Of a stretch of DNA of 7,141 nt, positions 1 through 6,498 are shown piece by piece. The stretch is from NCBI GenBank assembly GCA_023387715.1, contig JAEWHQ010000131.1, positions 1-7,141 on the forward strand, written 5' to 3'. Position 1 is the first letter of the stretch. Each line of letters opens with the position of its first letter. Source of the DNA: Pseudomonadota bacterium (lineage in GTDB: Bacteria; Pseudomonadota; Alphaproteobacteria; Rhizobiales; Rhizobiaceae). Both the position numbers and the translations under genes were made by a program. The notes under the pieces were generated by a model. It saw only the letters and a program-made list of their open reading frames with translations, had not been told where the DNA came from and ran no database searches.

Positions 1-793
1 TTCGCATATTGACCACGCCACCCATCGAGCCGCTGCCTTGTGCGCCTGATGGCGGTCCTTTTTGAATGTCGATACCACCGATAAATTCAGGGTCAACAAA
101 GGTGCGGCTGCTCATGCCTTTATAACCACGATAGGCGGATGAGCTCTGCTGTGCACCGTCCACCAAAGTGGCAATGCGGTTCATCCCCTGCAGGCCGCGT
201 ATATTAACATCAAGTGCCTGGCCGGTACGGTTGCCTGAAGAAAATACACCCGGTGCATTGCGCAAAATATCGCCGGTTGAAGAAGGCGGTACAATCTGAA
301 TTTGCTCGGCGCTGATATAAGAAGAGGAGCCGGATGTTTGATAAGGTTTGTCGGCATTGTTTAATGCGCTGCTGACAGTGATTGTTTCCAGCATGATTGA
401 GCCATCTGCACTGCTCACATTGCTGGTCGCAGCTGCTACGCGGTCGGTAATCGTTACCGTATTTGCACTAGTGAAATTGTAGCTTAATCCTGTGCCGGCG
501 AGCAAACGCGACAAGGCTTCCTGTTTGCTTATGCTGCCATGCAGACCGGCGGAGTGTTTGCCGCGAACGAGGTCGGCAGGATAAAGGATTTGCACGTTTG
601 AACTATCGCCAAAACTGGAAATGACAGCGCCCAGCGATCCGGCCGGAATGGCATAAGTGATGTTTTCCTGCTGGGCGTGGCTGGCCTGCACAAAGGATGG
701 GCTGACCTGAATTGCGGTTGTGGCCAGCAGTGCCAGCAACAGTTTTTCTGTTTTGATCCGCTTGGGTAAATTGCTTGAAAATTCCATATGCAT
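1..793 (-). CDS. TonB-dependent heme/siderophore receptor with STN signalling domain (N-terminal 264 codons; runs off left edge)
   Basis: Outer-membrane active-transport receptor, powered by TonB-ExbB-ExbD, for an iron source; probably heme or hemoglobin. Read on the minus strand, the frame is open from ATG 793 to base 1 with no stop, so the beta-barrel lies outside the window. Visible parts in order: a basic N-terminus and hydrophobic signal peptide (residues 15-40, likely cleaved after ASHA); an STN domain (about 45-117, starting near ITYAIPAGSL), which marks receptors that signal to a FecR-type anti-sigma; a TonB-box-like LETITVSS (135-142); then the plug domain (from about 150). The plug has DVNIRGLQG (195-203), LVDGAQQ (210-216), YRGY (221-224), VDPEFIGG (233-240) and QKGP (244-247), a pattern I associate with HasR/BhuR-type heme receptors. 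The ligand is inferred. ATG 787 is an alternative start; an in-frame TAA lies 14 codons upstream of 793, so no longer start exists. Shine-Dalgarno is poor (GGAG 14 nt upstream). Confidence 0.
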   Translation of the reverse strand, partial: MHMEFSSNLPKRIKTEKLLLALLATTAIQVSPSFVQASHAQQENITYAIPAGSLGAVISSFGDSSNVQILYPADLVRGKHSAGLHGSISKQEALSRLLAGTGLSYNFTSANTVTITDRVAAATSNVSSADGSIMLETITVSSALNNADKPYQTSGSSSYISAEQIQIVPPSSTGDILRNAPGVFSSGNRTGQALDVNIRGLQGMNRIATLVDGAQQSSSAYRGYKGMSSRTFVDPEFIGGIDIQKGPPSGAQGSGSMGGVVNMR

Positions 794-858
794 GGCTTTT
801 GATGATACTCCGTCCTGATCGTACTTAGCGGCTTAACAATGCTCTTCACGAACAAGAC

Positions 859-876
859 GAGTCCTGCGGACGACTC
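859..876. other. Small hairpin in the receptor 5' leader
   Basis: GAGTC (859-863) and GACTC (872-876) are complementary. Nested between them, GTCC (861-864) and GGAC (868-871) form a competing three-base-loop hairpin. On the minus strand this lies in the untranslated leader 66-83 nt before the receptor ATG. No U-tract follows it in either direction, so it is not an intrinsic terminator. It could shape the leader RNA or be chance. Confidence 0.25.
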
Positions 877-891
877 CCTCACCATAAAAGT

Positions 892-906
892 TGAAAATAA
901 ATATCA
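892..906. promoter_or_regulatory. Candidate iron-responsive operator (TGA-N9-TCA) upstream of the receptor gene
   Basis: TGA (892-894), nine bases, TCA (904-906) matches the RirA iron-responsive operator of Rhizobiales and lies in the anti-sigma/receptor gap. It is part of a larger AT-rich near-palindrome at 893-918: arms of 12 and 13 nt, with one extra T, around a single central base. On the minus strand its TGA half overlaps a possible -10 TATGAT (908-903), with a weak -35 TTGCCT 19 nt upstream (933-928), so binding would block polymerase. The same stretch also matches the classical 19-bp Fur box at 13 of 19 positions, but AT-richness makes that weak. The match is seen; the function is inferred. 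Confidence 0.45.
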
Positions 907-944
907 TATTTTATTTTCTGATCTTTTAGGCAAGGCTTTTGCGC

Positions 945-1898
945 TCACGCAGGGCTTAAAAATACCAGATAGCGGGTAAGCTCTGTCACGCGCACTGGCA
1001 AAGTGTTACGGATGACATCCAGCACGCCGTCAGGATTTTGGATGTCGAAAATACCACTGACCCGCATATCAAGCAGTTTTGCATTGGTTGCACGAATAGT
1101 GCCAGGGCGGTAACGGTTTATATCTGCCAGCACTTGTCGCAGCGGACGATCTTCAAAAATCAGTTTGCCTCTTTTCCAAGCGGCTTCAATATTGGCATCC
1201 ACACTATCCAGGCTTCCAAAGCCGTCAGCGTTAAAACTTGTTGCTTGCGAAGCTTGCACAACGCGTTGGGTCTGATCGGGTGCAATAATGGAAACAGCAC
1301 TTTCCTCAACGGAGACCGTCACTTCATCGGCCCATTGATGCACGACAAAACGGGTGCCTAATGCCGTTACATTGCCACCTGCCGCCTGCACGGTAAAAGG
1401 GCGGCTGCTATCTTTGGCAACATCGAAAAAAGCGCGGCCATGCAAGAGCCTGATCAGGCGTGTGTTGGGGCTATAATCAACCGCGATGGCTGTATAGGCA
1501 TCAAGATCGACATGGCTGCCATCTGCCAAGGTGATGCTACGCATCTCACCGGTGGTTGTTGCATAATCGCTGGTGAGAAAATCCGGCTGAATGATGATAG
1601 TGGCAGCCACGCTGGCAGCCAATGCGCCGCCTCCCCATAAAAAGGCACGCCGTGAGGTGGTTTTTTGTGGAACTGGCAGCTCGATGACCTTCTTTTGCCG
1701 TGGATCGGCAATGGCATCAAGGTCGCTCCAGATGGAGCCCAGCGCGTTATATTCTGTTGCGTTTTCAGGATTAGCTGTGAGCCAAACTGCATGGGCAGTC
1801 CGTTCAGCATCAGTTGCATTGCCGGAATTGATGGTAACGAACCATGCCAATGCCTCGCTGCGGGAGGTTTGAGCTTTGTCGTCTTTAATATTTACCAT
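945..1898 (-). CDS. FecR-family anti-sigma factor / transmembrane signal transducer
   Basis: This 317-residue single-pass inner-membrane protein is expected to hold the neighbouring FecI-type sigma factor and release it when the STN domain of the loaded receptor contacts its periplasmic part. Residues about 11-62 form the cytoplasmic anti-sigma helices (DUF4880 type; ALAWF, AVWLTANPENATEY). Residues 83-105 are one hydrophobic membrane segment preceded by SRRAFLW. The FecR domain covers about 115-205 (GEMRSITLADGS, GRAFFDVAKDSSRPF, ALGTRFVV, VEESAV), followed by a C-terminal STN-like domain (about 244-315, LIFEDRPLRQVLADINRY) that should bind the receptor. Length is normal for the family. The gene lies between the sigma gene (126 nt upstream) and the receptor gene (151 nt downstream), the usual order of such cassettes. 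SRRAFLW matches a twin-arginine signal. The ribosome-binding site is weak. Family assignment is secure; the partners are inferred from order. Confidence 0.94.
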   Translation of the reverse strand: MVNIKDDKAQTSRSEALAWFVTINSGNATDAERTAHAVWLTANPENATEYNALGSIWSDLDAIADPRQKKVIELPVPQKTTSRRAFLWGGGALAASVAATIIIQPDFLTSDYATTTGEMRSITLADGSHVDLDAYTAIAVDYSPNTRLIRLLHGRAFFDVAKDSSRPFTVQAAGGNVTALGTRFVVHQWADEVTVSVEESAVSIIAPDQTQRVVQASQATSFNADGFGSLDSVDANIEAAWKRGKLIFEDRPLRQVLADINRYRPGTIRATNAKLLDMRVSGIFDIQNPDGVLDVIRNTLPVRVTELTRYLVFLSPA

Positions 1899-2024
1899 CG
1901 TGACCGCCGACTATTTTCTTAACCGTAACTAGTGCCGTAATTCTATCTGATATGCAGGGCTTATAGTTAAGACGTTTCAGACCGCCCCATACCTCAGCCT
2001 TATTGCAGAGAAAAGCAATCATTG

Positions 2025-2525
2025 TCATTCCAGATGCTCGCCCAAATGATCACGGCAATGCGCAAGCGCCTTCATGATCAGTTTTTCCACTGCGCTGCGC
2101 GTGATGCCCAGTTTTTGAGCAATTTCGACATGGCTGAGACCATCGAATTTGTGCAGCAGAAAAACTTCCTTTTGCCGAGGCGGCAAAGTTGCTACGGCTT
2201 CTTCAAGCATTTGCAGGCGTTGGCGATAATCCGTCACACGCTCCTGATCGGGGCTTTCATCAATGGCATCAAATGTTTCGGCGGGACTTAAATACCGGTT
2301 TTGTGCTTTTGCAGCACGAAAATAATCTTTGGCAAGATTATCGGCTATGCGGAACAAATAAGAGCGTATATTATTGATATCAGGGCGTTTTTCAGTGTTA
2401 TGAATACGCATGAAAGTATCTTGAGTGATATCTTTCACGGTTTCGGGATCGTGCCCGCGCTGTCGCAGAAAACGGGCAATATCCGTTGCATGCCTTCTGA
2501 ACAGATCTTGGATATCCCAATTCAT
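2025..2525 (-). CDS. FecI-type ECF RNA polymerase sigma factor
   Basis: Sigma-70 family factor of the extracytoplasmic-function group; it directs RNA polymerase to the iron or heme receptor promoter once released from its anti-sigma. It has 166 residues, the usual ECF size, with only regions 2 and 4. Region 2 covers about 5-72 (DITQDTFMRIHN, core-binding; NIRSYLFRIADNLAKDYFRA, -10 recognition). Region 4 covers about 104-157 (LEEAVATLPPRQKEVFLLHKF, then the helix-turn-helix GLSHVEIAQKLGITRSAVEK at 129-148, -35 recognition). The GLSHxEIAxxLGIxxxxVEK pattern is typical of FecI-like factors. It is first in a minus-strand cassette followed by the FecR-type gene and an STN receptor. The 135-nt upstream gap carries a TGA-N9-TCA site, so transcription is probably iron-repressed. 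No strong Shine-Dalgarno is seen before ATG 2525; MNWDIQDLF is a natural N-terminus. Confidence 0.95.
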   Translation of the reverse strand: MNWDIQDLFRRHATDIARFLRQRGHDPETVKDITQDTFMRIHNTEKRPDINNIRSYLFRIADNLAKDYFRAAKAQNRYLSPAETFDAIDESPDQERVTDYRQRLQMLEEAVATLPPRQKEVFLLHKFDGLSHVEIAQKLGITRSAVEKLIMKALAHCRDHLGEHLE

Positions 2526-2595
2526 GACATTTTTCGCTTATGGCGCAGTTTTTAACAAATTGCGCGGTGTGATGTGTGGTAATGGTGTATTAATA

Positions 2596-2610
2596 TGAAT
2601 TCATTACTCA
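2596..2610. promoter_or_regulatory. Candidate iron-responsive operator (TGA-N9-TCA) upstream of the sigma factor gene
   Basis: TGA (2596-2598), nine bases, TCA (2608-2610), in the 135-nt gap before the ECF sigma gene and 71 nt from its start codon. It overlaps the 10-bp perfect palindrome ATGAATTCAT (2595-2604). The spacing and half-sites match the RirA-type operator. Together with the similar site before the receptor gene it suggests coordinated iron repression of the cassette. A clear -35/-10 pair could not be assigned here. The match is seen; the regulator is inferred. Confidence 0.45.
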
Positions 2611-2660
2611 TATTTTGTGGAACTACAAGCTGTCGCTATGACATCTTTTACAATGCTGTC

Positions 2661-3566
2661 TTAGGGTGTCTCTGAAAAAGCCGGCATTCTCGTTGTTAAG
2701 AAACTTAAAAAGGCTTGAACTGATGTTGGTAGCTGCCGATTTTTCATCGTAATGACCTGTGCGACGCTTGATTGCAAAATAGCATTGTCGATTTTCACGG
2801 ATTTTGCATTGCTCAAAAAGCCGTTTGTTTCTTGAATATCGGCGCTTGAAAATAGCAAGCAACCCGCTTTTTGCGCATAAATAAGCAATGTTGCCATTGA
2901 ATTCGAAGAAAATACCGGATCAATTGCCAATCCCGTGCTTGCCAGTGCCGTATTGATCAAATGACGCTGTGTGCGGTCGTTATCGGGCAAAGCAAAAGGA
3001 TATTGTACTGCTTCTGTCAGGGTTATTTCTTCGCGCTCGCTAAGCGGATGATCAGGCGGAACGAGAACATATATCGGCCGTTTTGTCATGTGCTCCACTT
3101 GCAGATGGGATGGCACAGCATAGCTATAAACAATGCCGATATCCGACTGACCCTTGCTTATGCGCTGACAAATATCAATGGAATTTCCAACCCAGATCTG
3201 AACTTGAACGGATGGGTGCTGCCGTTGAAATTCTGCAATAATATCAGCCAATACCAGAATTGAAAAACCTTCATAGGTGGCAATTTTAACCACGCCACGC
3301 TGTATCTGATGCATTTCTTTGACATCTGAAAGAGCGCGCTCGGTATCTAATGCTAAGCGGGTGACATGTTGTGCCAGAAGTTCGCCTGCCTGACTTAAAA
3401 CCATGCCGCGAGGGCGGCGCTCGAATAAGACAACATTTAAATCTTGTTCAAGTTTGGTAATTTGGCGGCTGATGGCAGATGCGGATACATTCAGCTGTAA
3501 TGAAGCTTCCGTAACAGAGCCTGTTCGCGCAACTTCTTGAAAGTATTTGAGCGCTAAATGTTGCAT
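2661..3566 (-). CDS. LysR-family transcriptional regulator, divergent from the M20 hydrolase/AbgT operon
   Basis: LysR-type regulator of 301 residues, the family's standard length; the probable regulator of the divergent hydrolase-transporter operon. Residues 1-60 form the winged helix-turn-helix (MQHLALKYFQEVARTGSVTE, SASAISRQITKLEQ, LFERRPRG, LSQAGELL). A linker helix follows, then a two-lobed effector-binding domain from about 92 (GVVKIATYEGF, IGIVYSY, VLVPPDHPLSEREEITL, GCLLFSS). The frame is open back to 3752, overlapping the divergent hydrolase start, but I chose ATG 3566: it has AAAGGTG six nt upstream and MQHLALKYF is the canonical LysR beginning. Position and divergence recall E. coli abgR, although the protein shows no obvious close resemblance to AbgR from memory. 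The inducer is unknown. It is followed by 135 nt before the sigma gene on the same strand; I see no clear terminator there. Confidence 0.93.
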   Translation of the reverse strand: MQHLALKYFQEVARTGSVTEASLQLNVSASAISRQITKLEQDLNVVLFERRPRGMVLSQAGELLAQHVTRLALDTERALSDVKEMHQIQRGVVKIATYEGFSILVLADIIAEFQRQHPSVQVQIWVGNSIDICQRISKGQSDIGIVYSYAVPSHLQVEHMTKRPIYVLVPPDHPLSEREEITLTEAVQYPFALPDNDRTQRHLINTALASTGLAIDPVFSSNSMATLLIYAQKAGCLLFSSADIQETNGFLSNAKSVKIDNAILQSSVAQVITMKNRQLPTSVQAFLSFLTTRMPAFSETP

Positions 3567-3572
3567 TTCATT

Positions 3573-3579
3573 CACCTTT
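3573..3579 (-). promoter_or_regulatory. Ribosome binding site fixing the LysR start
   Basis: AAAGGTG on the minus strand, six nt before ATG 3566. It supports this start over the upstream in-frame ATG at 3752, which lies inside the divergent hydrolase gene. Confidence 0.7.
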
Positions 3580-3603
3580 GCCTTTTTTGCAACGATGCTT
3601 ACG

Positions 3604-3627
3604 CAATTATGAAATTGTTGCAACAAT
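3604..3627. promoter_or_regulatory. Palindromic candidate LysR operator in the divergent promoter region
   Basis: ATTGTTGCAACAAT (3614-3627) is a perfect 14-bp palindrome. CAATT (3604-3608) and AATTG (3613-3617) form an overlapping second inverted repeat. A related half-site TTGCAACGAT (3587-3596) repeats TTGCAACAAT (3618-3627) exactly 31 bp away, about three helical turns. LysR proteins typically bind as tetramers to such paired sites between divergent genes. That the neighbouring LysR binds here is inferred. Confidence 0.5.
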
Positions 3628-3643
3628 ATTCCGTTGGTATGAC
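3615..3643 (+). promoter_or_regulatory. Possible sigma-70 promoter for the hydrolase-transporter operon
   Basis: TTGTTG (3615-3620) and TATGAC (3638-3643) are separated by 17 nt, three and four matches out of six to the -35 and -10 consensus. The -35 element lies within the 14-bp palindrome, as expected for a LysR-controlled promoter. Transcription would start near 3650, leaving a leader of about 60 nt before ATG 3709. Confidence 0.3.
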
Positions 3644-3708
3644 TGCCGGAATTTTTTACCATTAAAGGTTTAGCGGCACGGGAACCGAGACGGGGAGTTG
3701 ATGTTTCA

Positions 3709-4863
3709 ATGACTATTTTTAGCAAAGAGGCAATTGATGAGGCGACAGCCATCCGGCGTCAATTGCATAGTTTTCCTGAATTGAAATTCGAAGAGTTTGC
3801 CACATCTGATCTGGTGGCTGAAACTTTGCAGCGCTATGGCTATGAATTGCGCCGCAATGTTGCGGGTACAGGAATTGTTGCAACTCTTGATACTGGCAGA
3901 GCCGGTGCGACGATTGGCTTGCGGGCCGATATGGATGCACTGCCTATTCAAGAGGAAACAGGACTGACTTATGCTTCAACAATAGCCGGTAAAATGCATG
4001 CCTGTGGCCATGATGGTCATACGGCAACATTGTTGCTGGCAGCTGGTCAATTCGCGCAAGATCACGCCAAGCTTAACGGAAAAATCAAGCTGCTCTTTCA
4101 ACCGGCTGAAGAAGTCGGCAAGGGCGCTGCCAAGATGATTGCTGATGGCGCACTGGAAGGTGTTGAAAAGGTTTTCGGTTTTCATAACCGCCCTGGTTAT
4201 GCGCTTGGTCATATCATTACTAAAGCTGGCCCTGCTATGGGCGGCAATACGCTTTATGAGGTCAAAATCTCAGGTAAAGGCGGACATGCTTCAAGGCCGG
4301 ATCTGGCAATTGACCCGATTTTTGTTGGCTCTGCCATTGTTCAATCACTGCAAAGCGTCATATCGCGTCGTTTATCGCCTTTGGACGCAGGCGTTGTAAC
4401 AGTCACCCAGTTTAATGGCGGCAGTGCCGGTAATATCATCCCAGGTGACGCCAGTATGGTGATTAATACCCGCGACGGATCACCGGAAGCGGCCGCTATC
4501 ATTGATGCTGAGCTACGTAAAGTCATTGCGAATGTTTGCGAAGCACATGGCGCGCAATGCGAGGTCAATATGACATTGCGGATACCGTCTTTGGTCAATT
4601 CAGTTGCGGAAACGGAATTGGTCGTTAAAACAGCGCATGAACTATTTGGCAAGAATAATACCAGTCAAATGTCTCAGATGCCGACCATGGGTGCAGAAGA
4701 TTTTGCATTTTATCTGGAAAAGCGTCCGGGTAGTTTTTTCTTTGTCGGTAATGGTGAGGATAGTGCCTATTTGCATCATCCTCTTTACAATTTCCGCGAT
4801 GAAATTTTACCTGTAGCGGCCGGTATGTTTGTCGGTATTGCTCATAAAATACTTGCGAAATAA
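3709..4863 (+). CDS. M20D-family metallo-amidohydrolase (N-acyl amino acid / aminobenzoyl-glutamate hydrolase-like)
   Basis: Cytoplasmic two-metal hydrolase of 384 residues that cleaves an amide bond, probably on an N-acylated amino acid brought in by the downstream transporter. Family landmarks are all present: RRQLHSFPEL (16-25), GLRADMDALP (70-79), HACGHDGH (97-104, ligands Cys99 and His101), QPAEEVGKGA (131-140, catalytic and ligand Glu134/Glu135), FGFHNRP (156-162, ligand His159), the lid/dimerisation domain about 183-300 (ISGKGGHASRP), MGAEDFAFY (327-335) and LHHPLY (355-360). This pattern fits amidohydrolases of the hippurate/IAA-amino-acid hydrolase group. Length fits these and is shorter than E. 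coli AbgA or AbgB. No catalytic residue is missing. It precedes the AbgT-family gene by 78 nt on the same strand. GGGGAG (3692-3697) lies 11 nt upstream of the ATG, a loose spacing. The substrate cannot be told from sequence. Confidence 0.94.
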   Translation: MTIFSKEAIDEATAIRRQLHSFPELKFEEFATSDLVAETLQRYGYELRRNVAGTGIVATLDTGRAGATIGLRADMDALPIQEETGLTYASTIAGKMHACGHDGHTATLLLAAGQFAQDHAKLNGKIKLLFQPAEEVGKGAAKMIADGALEGVEKVFGFHNRPGYALGHIITKAGPAMGGNTLYEVKISGKGGHASRPDLAIDPIFVGSAIVQSLQSVISRRLSPLDAGVVTVTQFNGGSAGNIIPGDASMVINTRDGSPEAAAIIDAELRKVIANVCEAHGAQCEVNMTLRIPSLVNSVAETELVVKTAHELFGKNNTSQMSQMPTMGAEDFAFYLEKRPGSFFFVGNGEDSAYLHHPLYNFRDEILPVAAGMFVGIAHKILAK

Positions 4864-4927
4864 CATTCATTGAAAGTTCTAATCAGGATGATGCGGTGCG
4901 CTTTACAGGCGTTAGGCGCTATAATCC

Positions 4928-4932
4928 GGGAG
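4928..4932 (+). promoter_or_regulatory. Ribosome binding site fixing the AbgT-family start
   Basis: GGGAG ends nine nt before ATG 4942. The longer open frame begins with TTG 4870, which has no comparable site. The protein from ATG 4942 begins like E. coli AbgT shortly before its conserved ERIGNKVPHPF-like segment. Confidence 0.65.
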
Positions 4933-4941
4933 AAATTGCAT

Positions 4942-6432
4942 ATGCAGAAGTTTTTTAACTCGATAGAGCGTGCCGGCAACAAGCTGCCGCATCCGTTTAT
5001 ATTGTTTTTATGGCTATGTTTAATAGTAGCTGTCTTTTCGTGGTTCTTGGCAAGTTTTGGCGGCACCGGCGTTAACCCAAAAACCGGTGCTGAAGTCGCT
5101 GTTAAAAGCCTGATTTCGGGTGAGGGCGCTGTTTTCGCTCTGACATCTATTGCAACAAACTTTATTAATTTCCCGCCATTAGGCATTATTCTGGTGATTA
5201 TGCTGGCGATCGGTATCGCTGATAAAACCGGCTTAATTGCTGCTTTTATGCAGGTCAGTGTTATTAAAGCACCACGTTATCTGACCACATTTATGATTTT
5301 CTTTGTCGGAATGTGCAGTCACGTCGCATCTGATGCCGCTTATATTATTCTGATCCCGCTTTCTGCGATTATCTTTCAGGCAATGGGACGTAATCCGTTG
5401 GTCGGTGCGGTTACCGGCTATGTGGCCGTTGGTGCGGGTTATGATGCGAGTATCCTCATCACCCCAACCGATATTATTTTGTCGGGTATTACCACAAGTG
5501 CTGCGCATACAATTGACCCGCAGGCTTATATTTCTCCGCTTGATAATTACTACTTCATTGCGGCTTCTGCATTGCTGATGTCTTTCGTTGGTGCGTTTAT
5601 TATTGAGCGCATTGTTGAGCCAATGGTTGGCAAATATACCGGTGATGTTGAGTTGAAACTGACAGAACCGGATGCGTTGGAAGTAAAAGGCTTAAAGCGT
5701 GCCGGCTGGGCAAGTCTGATTATGATTGCGCTGGTTGTCGCGGCTGTTTGGCCCGCCGGTTCACCGCTACGCAATGAAGAAGGTGGATTGGTTCCATCAC
5801 CTTTGTTGAACAGTGCGGTTGCGCTTTTTGGTATTTATTTCGTGGTGATCGGCTGTATTTTTGGCACCACAACCGGCAAGATTAAAACAGCACGTGATGC
5901 CGTTGGCTATATGAGTGAATCCGTCAAGGAACTGGCGCCGACATTGGTGCTGTTCTTTGCGATCTCGCAGTTTTTGGCATGGTTCAAATGGACAAACCTT
6001 GGCGAGTGGATTGCTATTGGCGGTTCACATTTGCTCGATAGCAGTGGTTTTGGCGGCACTCCGCTTTTGGTGGCTTTTGTTGGCCTTGCAGCGGTGATGA
6101 ATGTGTTCATCACATCCGGTTCGGCACAGTGGTCGCTGATGGCACCAATTTTTGTGCCGATGTTGATGCTGATTGGTTTTGAGCCGGCACTGGTGCAGGC
6201 AGCATTTAGAATTGCGGATTCTGCCACCAATATTATTTCGCCGATGAGCCCGTATTTTGCCGTTTGTCTGGCTTATTTGCAGCGCTACCAGAAAGATGCA
6301 GGCATTGGCACTTTGGCCTCAATGACGATACCTGTCGCAATGGGCTTCCTGATTGTGTGGACATTGTTCCTTATTTTCTGGATGACAATGGGTTGGCCAA
6401 TCGCACCCGGTGTTGGCCTGTTCATGAACTAA
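4942..6432 (+). CDS. abgT: AbgT-family transporter (aminobenzoyl-glutamate or related N-acyl amino acid)
   Basis: Polytopic inner-membrane transporter of 496 residues, close to the roughly 500 of E. coli AbgT. The sequence follows AbgT from the start: IERAGNKLPHPF (8-19), then the first membrane helix; a periplasmic loop with VNPKTGAEV (44-52); the first re-entrant region CSHVASDAA (125-133); TPTDIILSGI (174-183); ISPLDNYYF (197-205); IIERIVEPMVGKY (220-232); NEEGGLVPSPL (278-288); the second half AISQFLAWFKWTNLG (340-354), FITSGSAQWSLMAPIFVPM (389-407), FRIADSATNIISPMSPY (422-438) and YLQRYQKDAGIGT (445-457). AbgT-family members are reported either to import aminobenzoyl-glutamate or to export sulfonamides (MtrF/YdaH). 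Pairing with an amidohydrolase favours import here. The start was moved to ATG 4942 because it has a good ribosome-binding site and gives the expected N-terminus. It is co-transcribed with the hydrolase and ends in a terminator. Confidence 0.95.
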   Translation: MQKFFNSIERAGNKLPHPFILFLWLCLIVAVFSWFLASFGGTGVNPKTGAEVAVKSLISGEGAVFALTSIATNFINFPPLGIILVIMLAIGIADKTGLIAAFMQVSVIKAPRYLTTFMIFFVGMCSHVASDAAYIILIPLSAIIFQAMGRNPLVGAVTGYVAVGAGYDASILITPTDIILSGITTSAAHTIDPQAYISPLDNYYFIAASALLMSFVGAFIIERIVEPMVGKYTGDVELKLTEPDALEVKGLKRAGWASLIMIALVVAAVWPAGSPLRNEEGGLVPSPLLNSAVALFGIYFVVIGCIFGTTTGKIKTARDAVGYMSESVKELAPTLVLFFAISQFLAWFKWTNLGEWIAIGGSHLLDSSGFGGTPLLVAFVGLAAVMNVFITSGSAQWSLMAPIFVPMLMLIGFEPALVQAAFRIADSATNIISPMSPYFAVCLAYLQRYQKDAGIGTLASMTIPVAMGFLIVWTLFLIFWMTMGWPIAPGVGLFMN

Positions 6433-6437
6433 AATTG

Positions 6438-6492
6438 AATGAGCATTTTGGGCCCTGCAATTCTTGATATGGATTGCAGGGCGTCATTTTTT
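6438..6492 (+). terminator. Intrinsic terminator after the AbgT-family gene
   Basis: GCCCTGCAAT (6452-6461) and ATTGCAGGGC (6473-6482) form a perfect 10-bp stem with an 11-nt loop, followed by six T (6487-6492). Outer bases AATGA (6438-6442) and TCATT (6484-6488) can pair further. It lies just after the transporter stop and between convergent genes; on the minus strand the stem is followed by a weaker T-rich run, so two-way action is possible. Confidence 0.85.
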
Positions 6493-6498
6493 AAGGGT

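Noticed and set aside
529..885. 118-codon minus-strand frame over the receptor N-terminus
   Set aside because: It is out of frame with the receptor, whose signal peptide, STN and plug domains read continuously from 793. Its own translation has no recognisable domain.
892..918. Classical Fur box or intrinsic terminator in the AT-rich near-palindrome
   Set aside because: Only 13 of 19 bases match the Fur consensus, in very AT-rich DNA. As RNA the repeat has almost no loop and no GC stem, so it is not a convincing terminator; the TGA-N9-TCA reading is more specific.
1038..2555. Several plus-strand frames of 60-107 codons opposite the sigma and anti-sigma genes
   Set aside because: They are antisense shadows of two well-supported genes and lack family motifs or convincing ribosome-binding sites.
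3567..3752. N-terminal extension of the LysR gene to ATG 3752
   Set aside because: It would overlap the start of the divergent hydrolase and cover the promoter region. The LysR fold begins at MQHLALKYF with a good ribosome-binding site.
4870..4941. TTG 4870 as start of the AbgT-family protein
   Set aside because: It has no ribosome-binding site, and the added 24 residues are not like the family. ATG 4942 is better supported.
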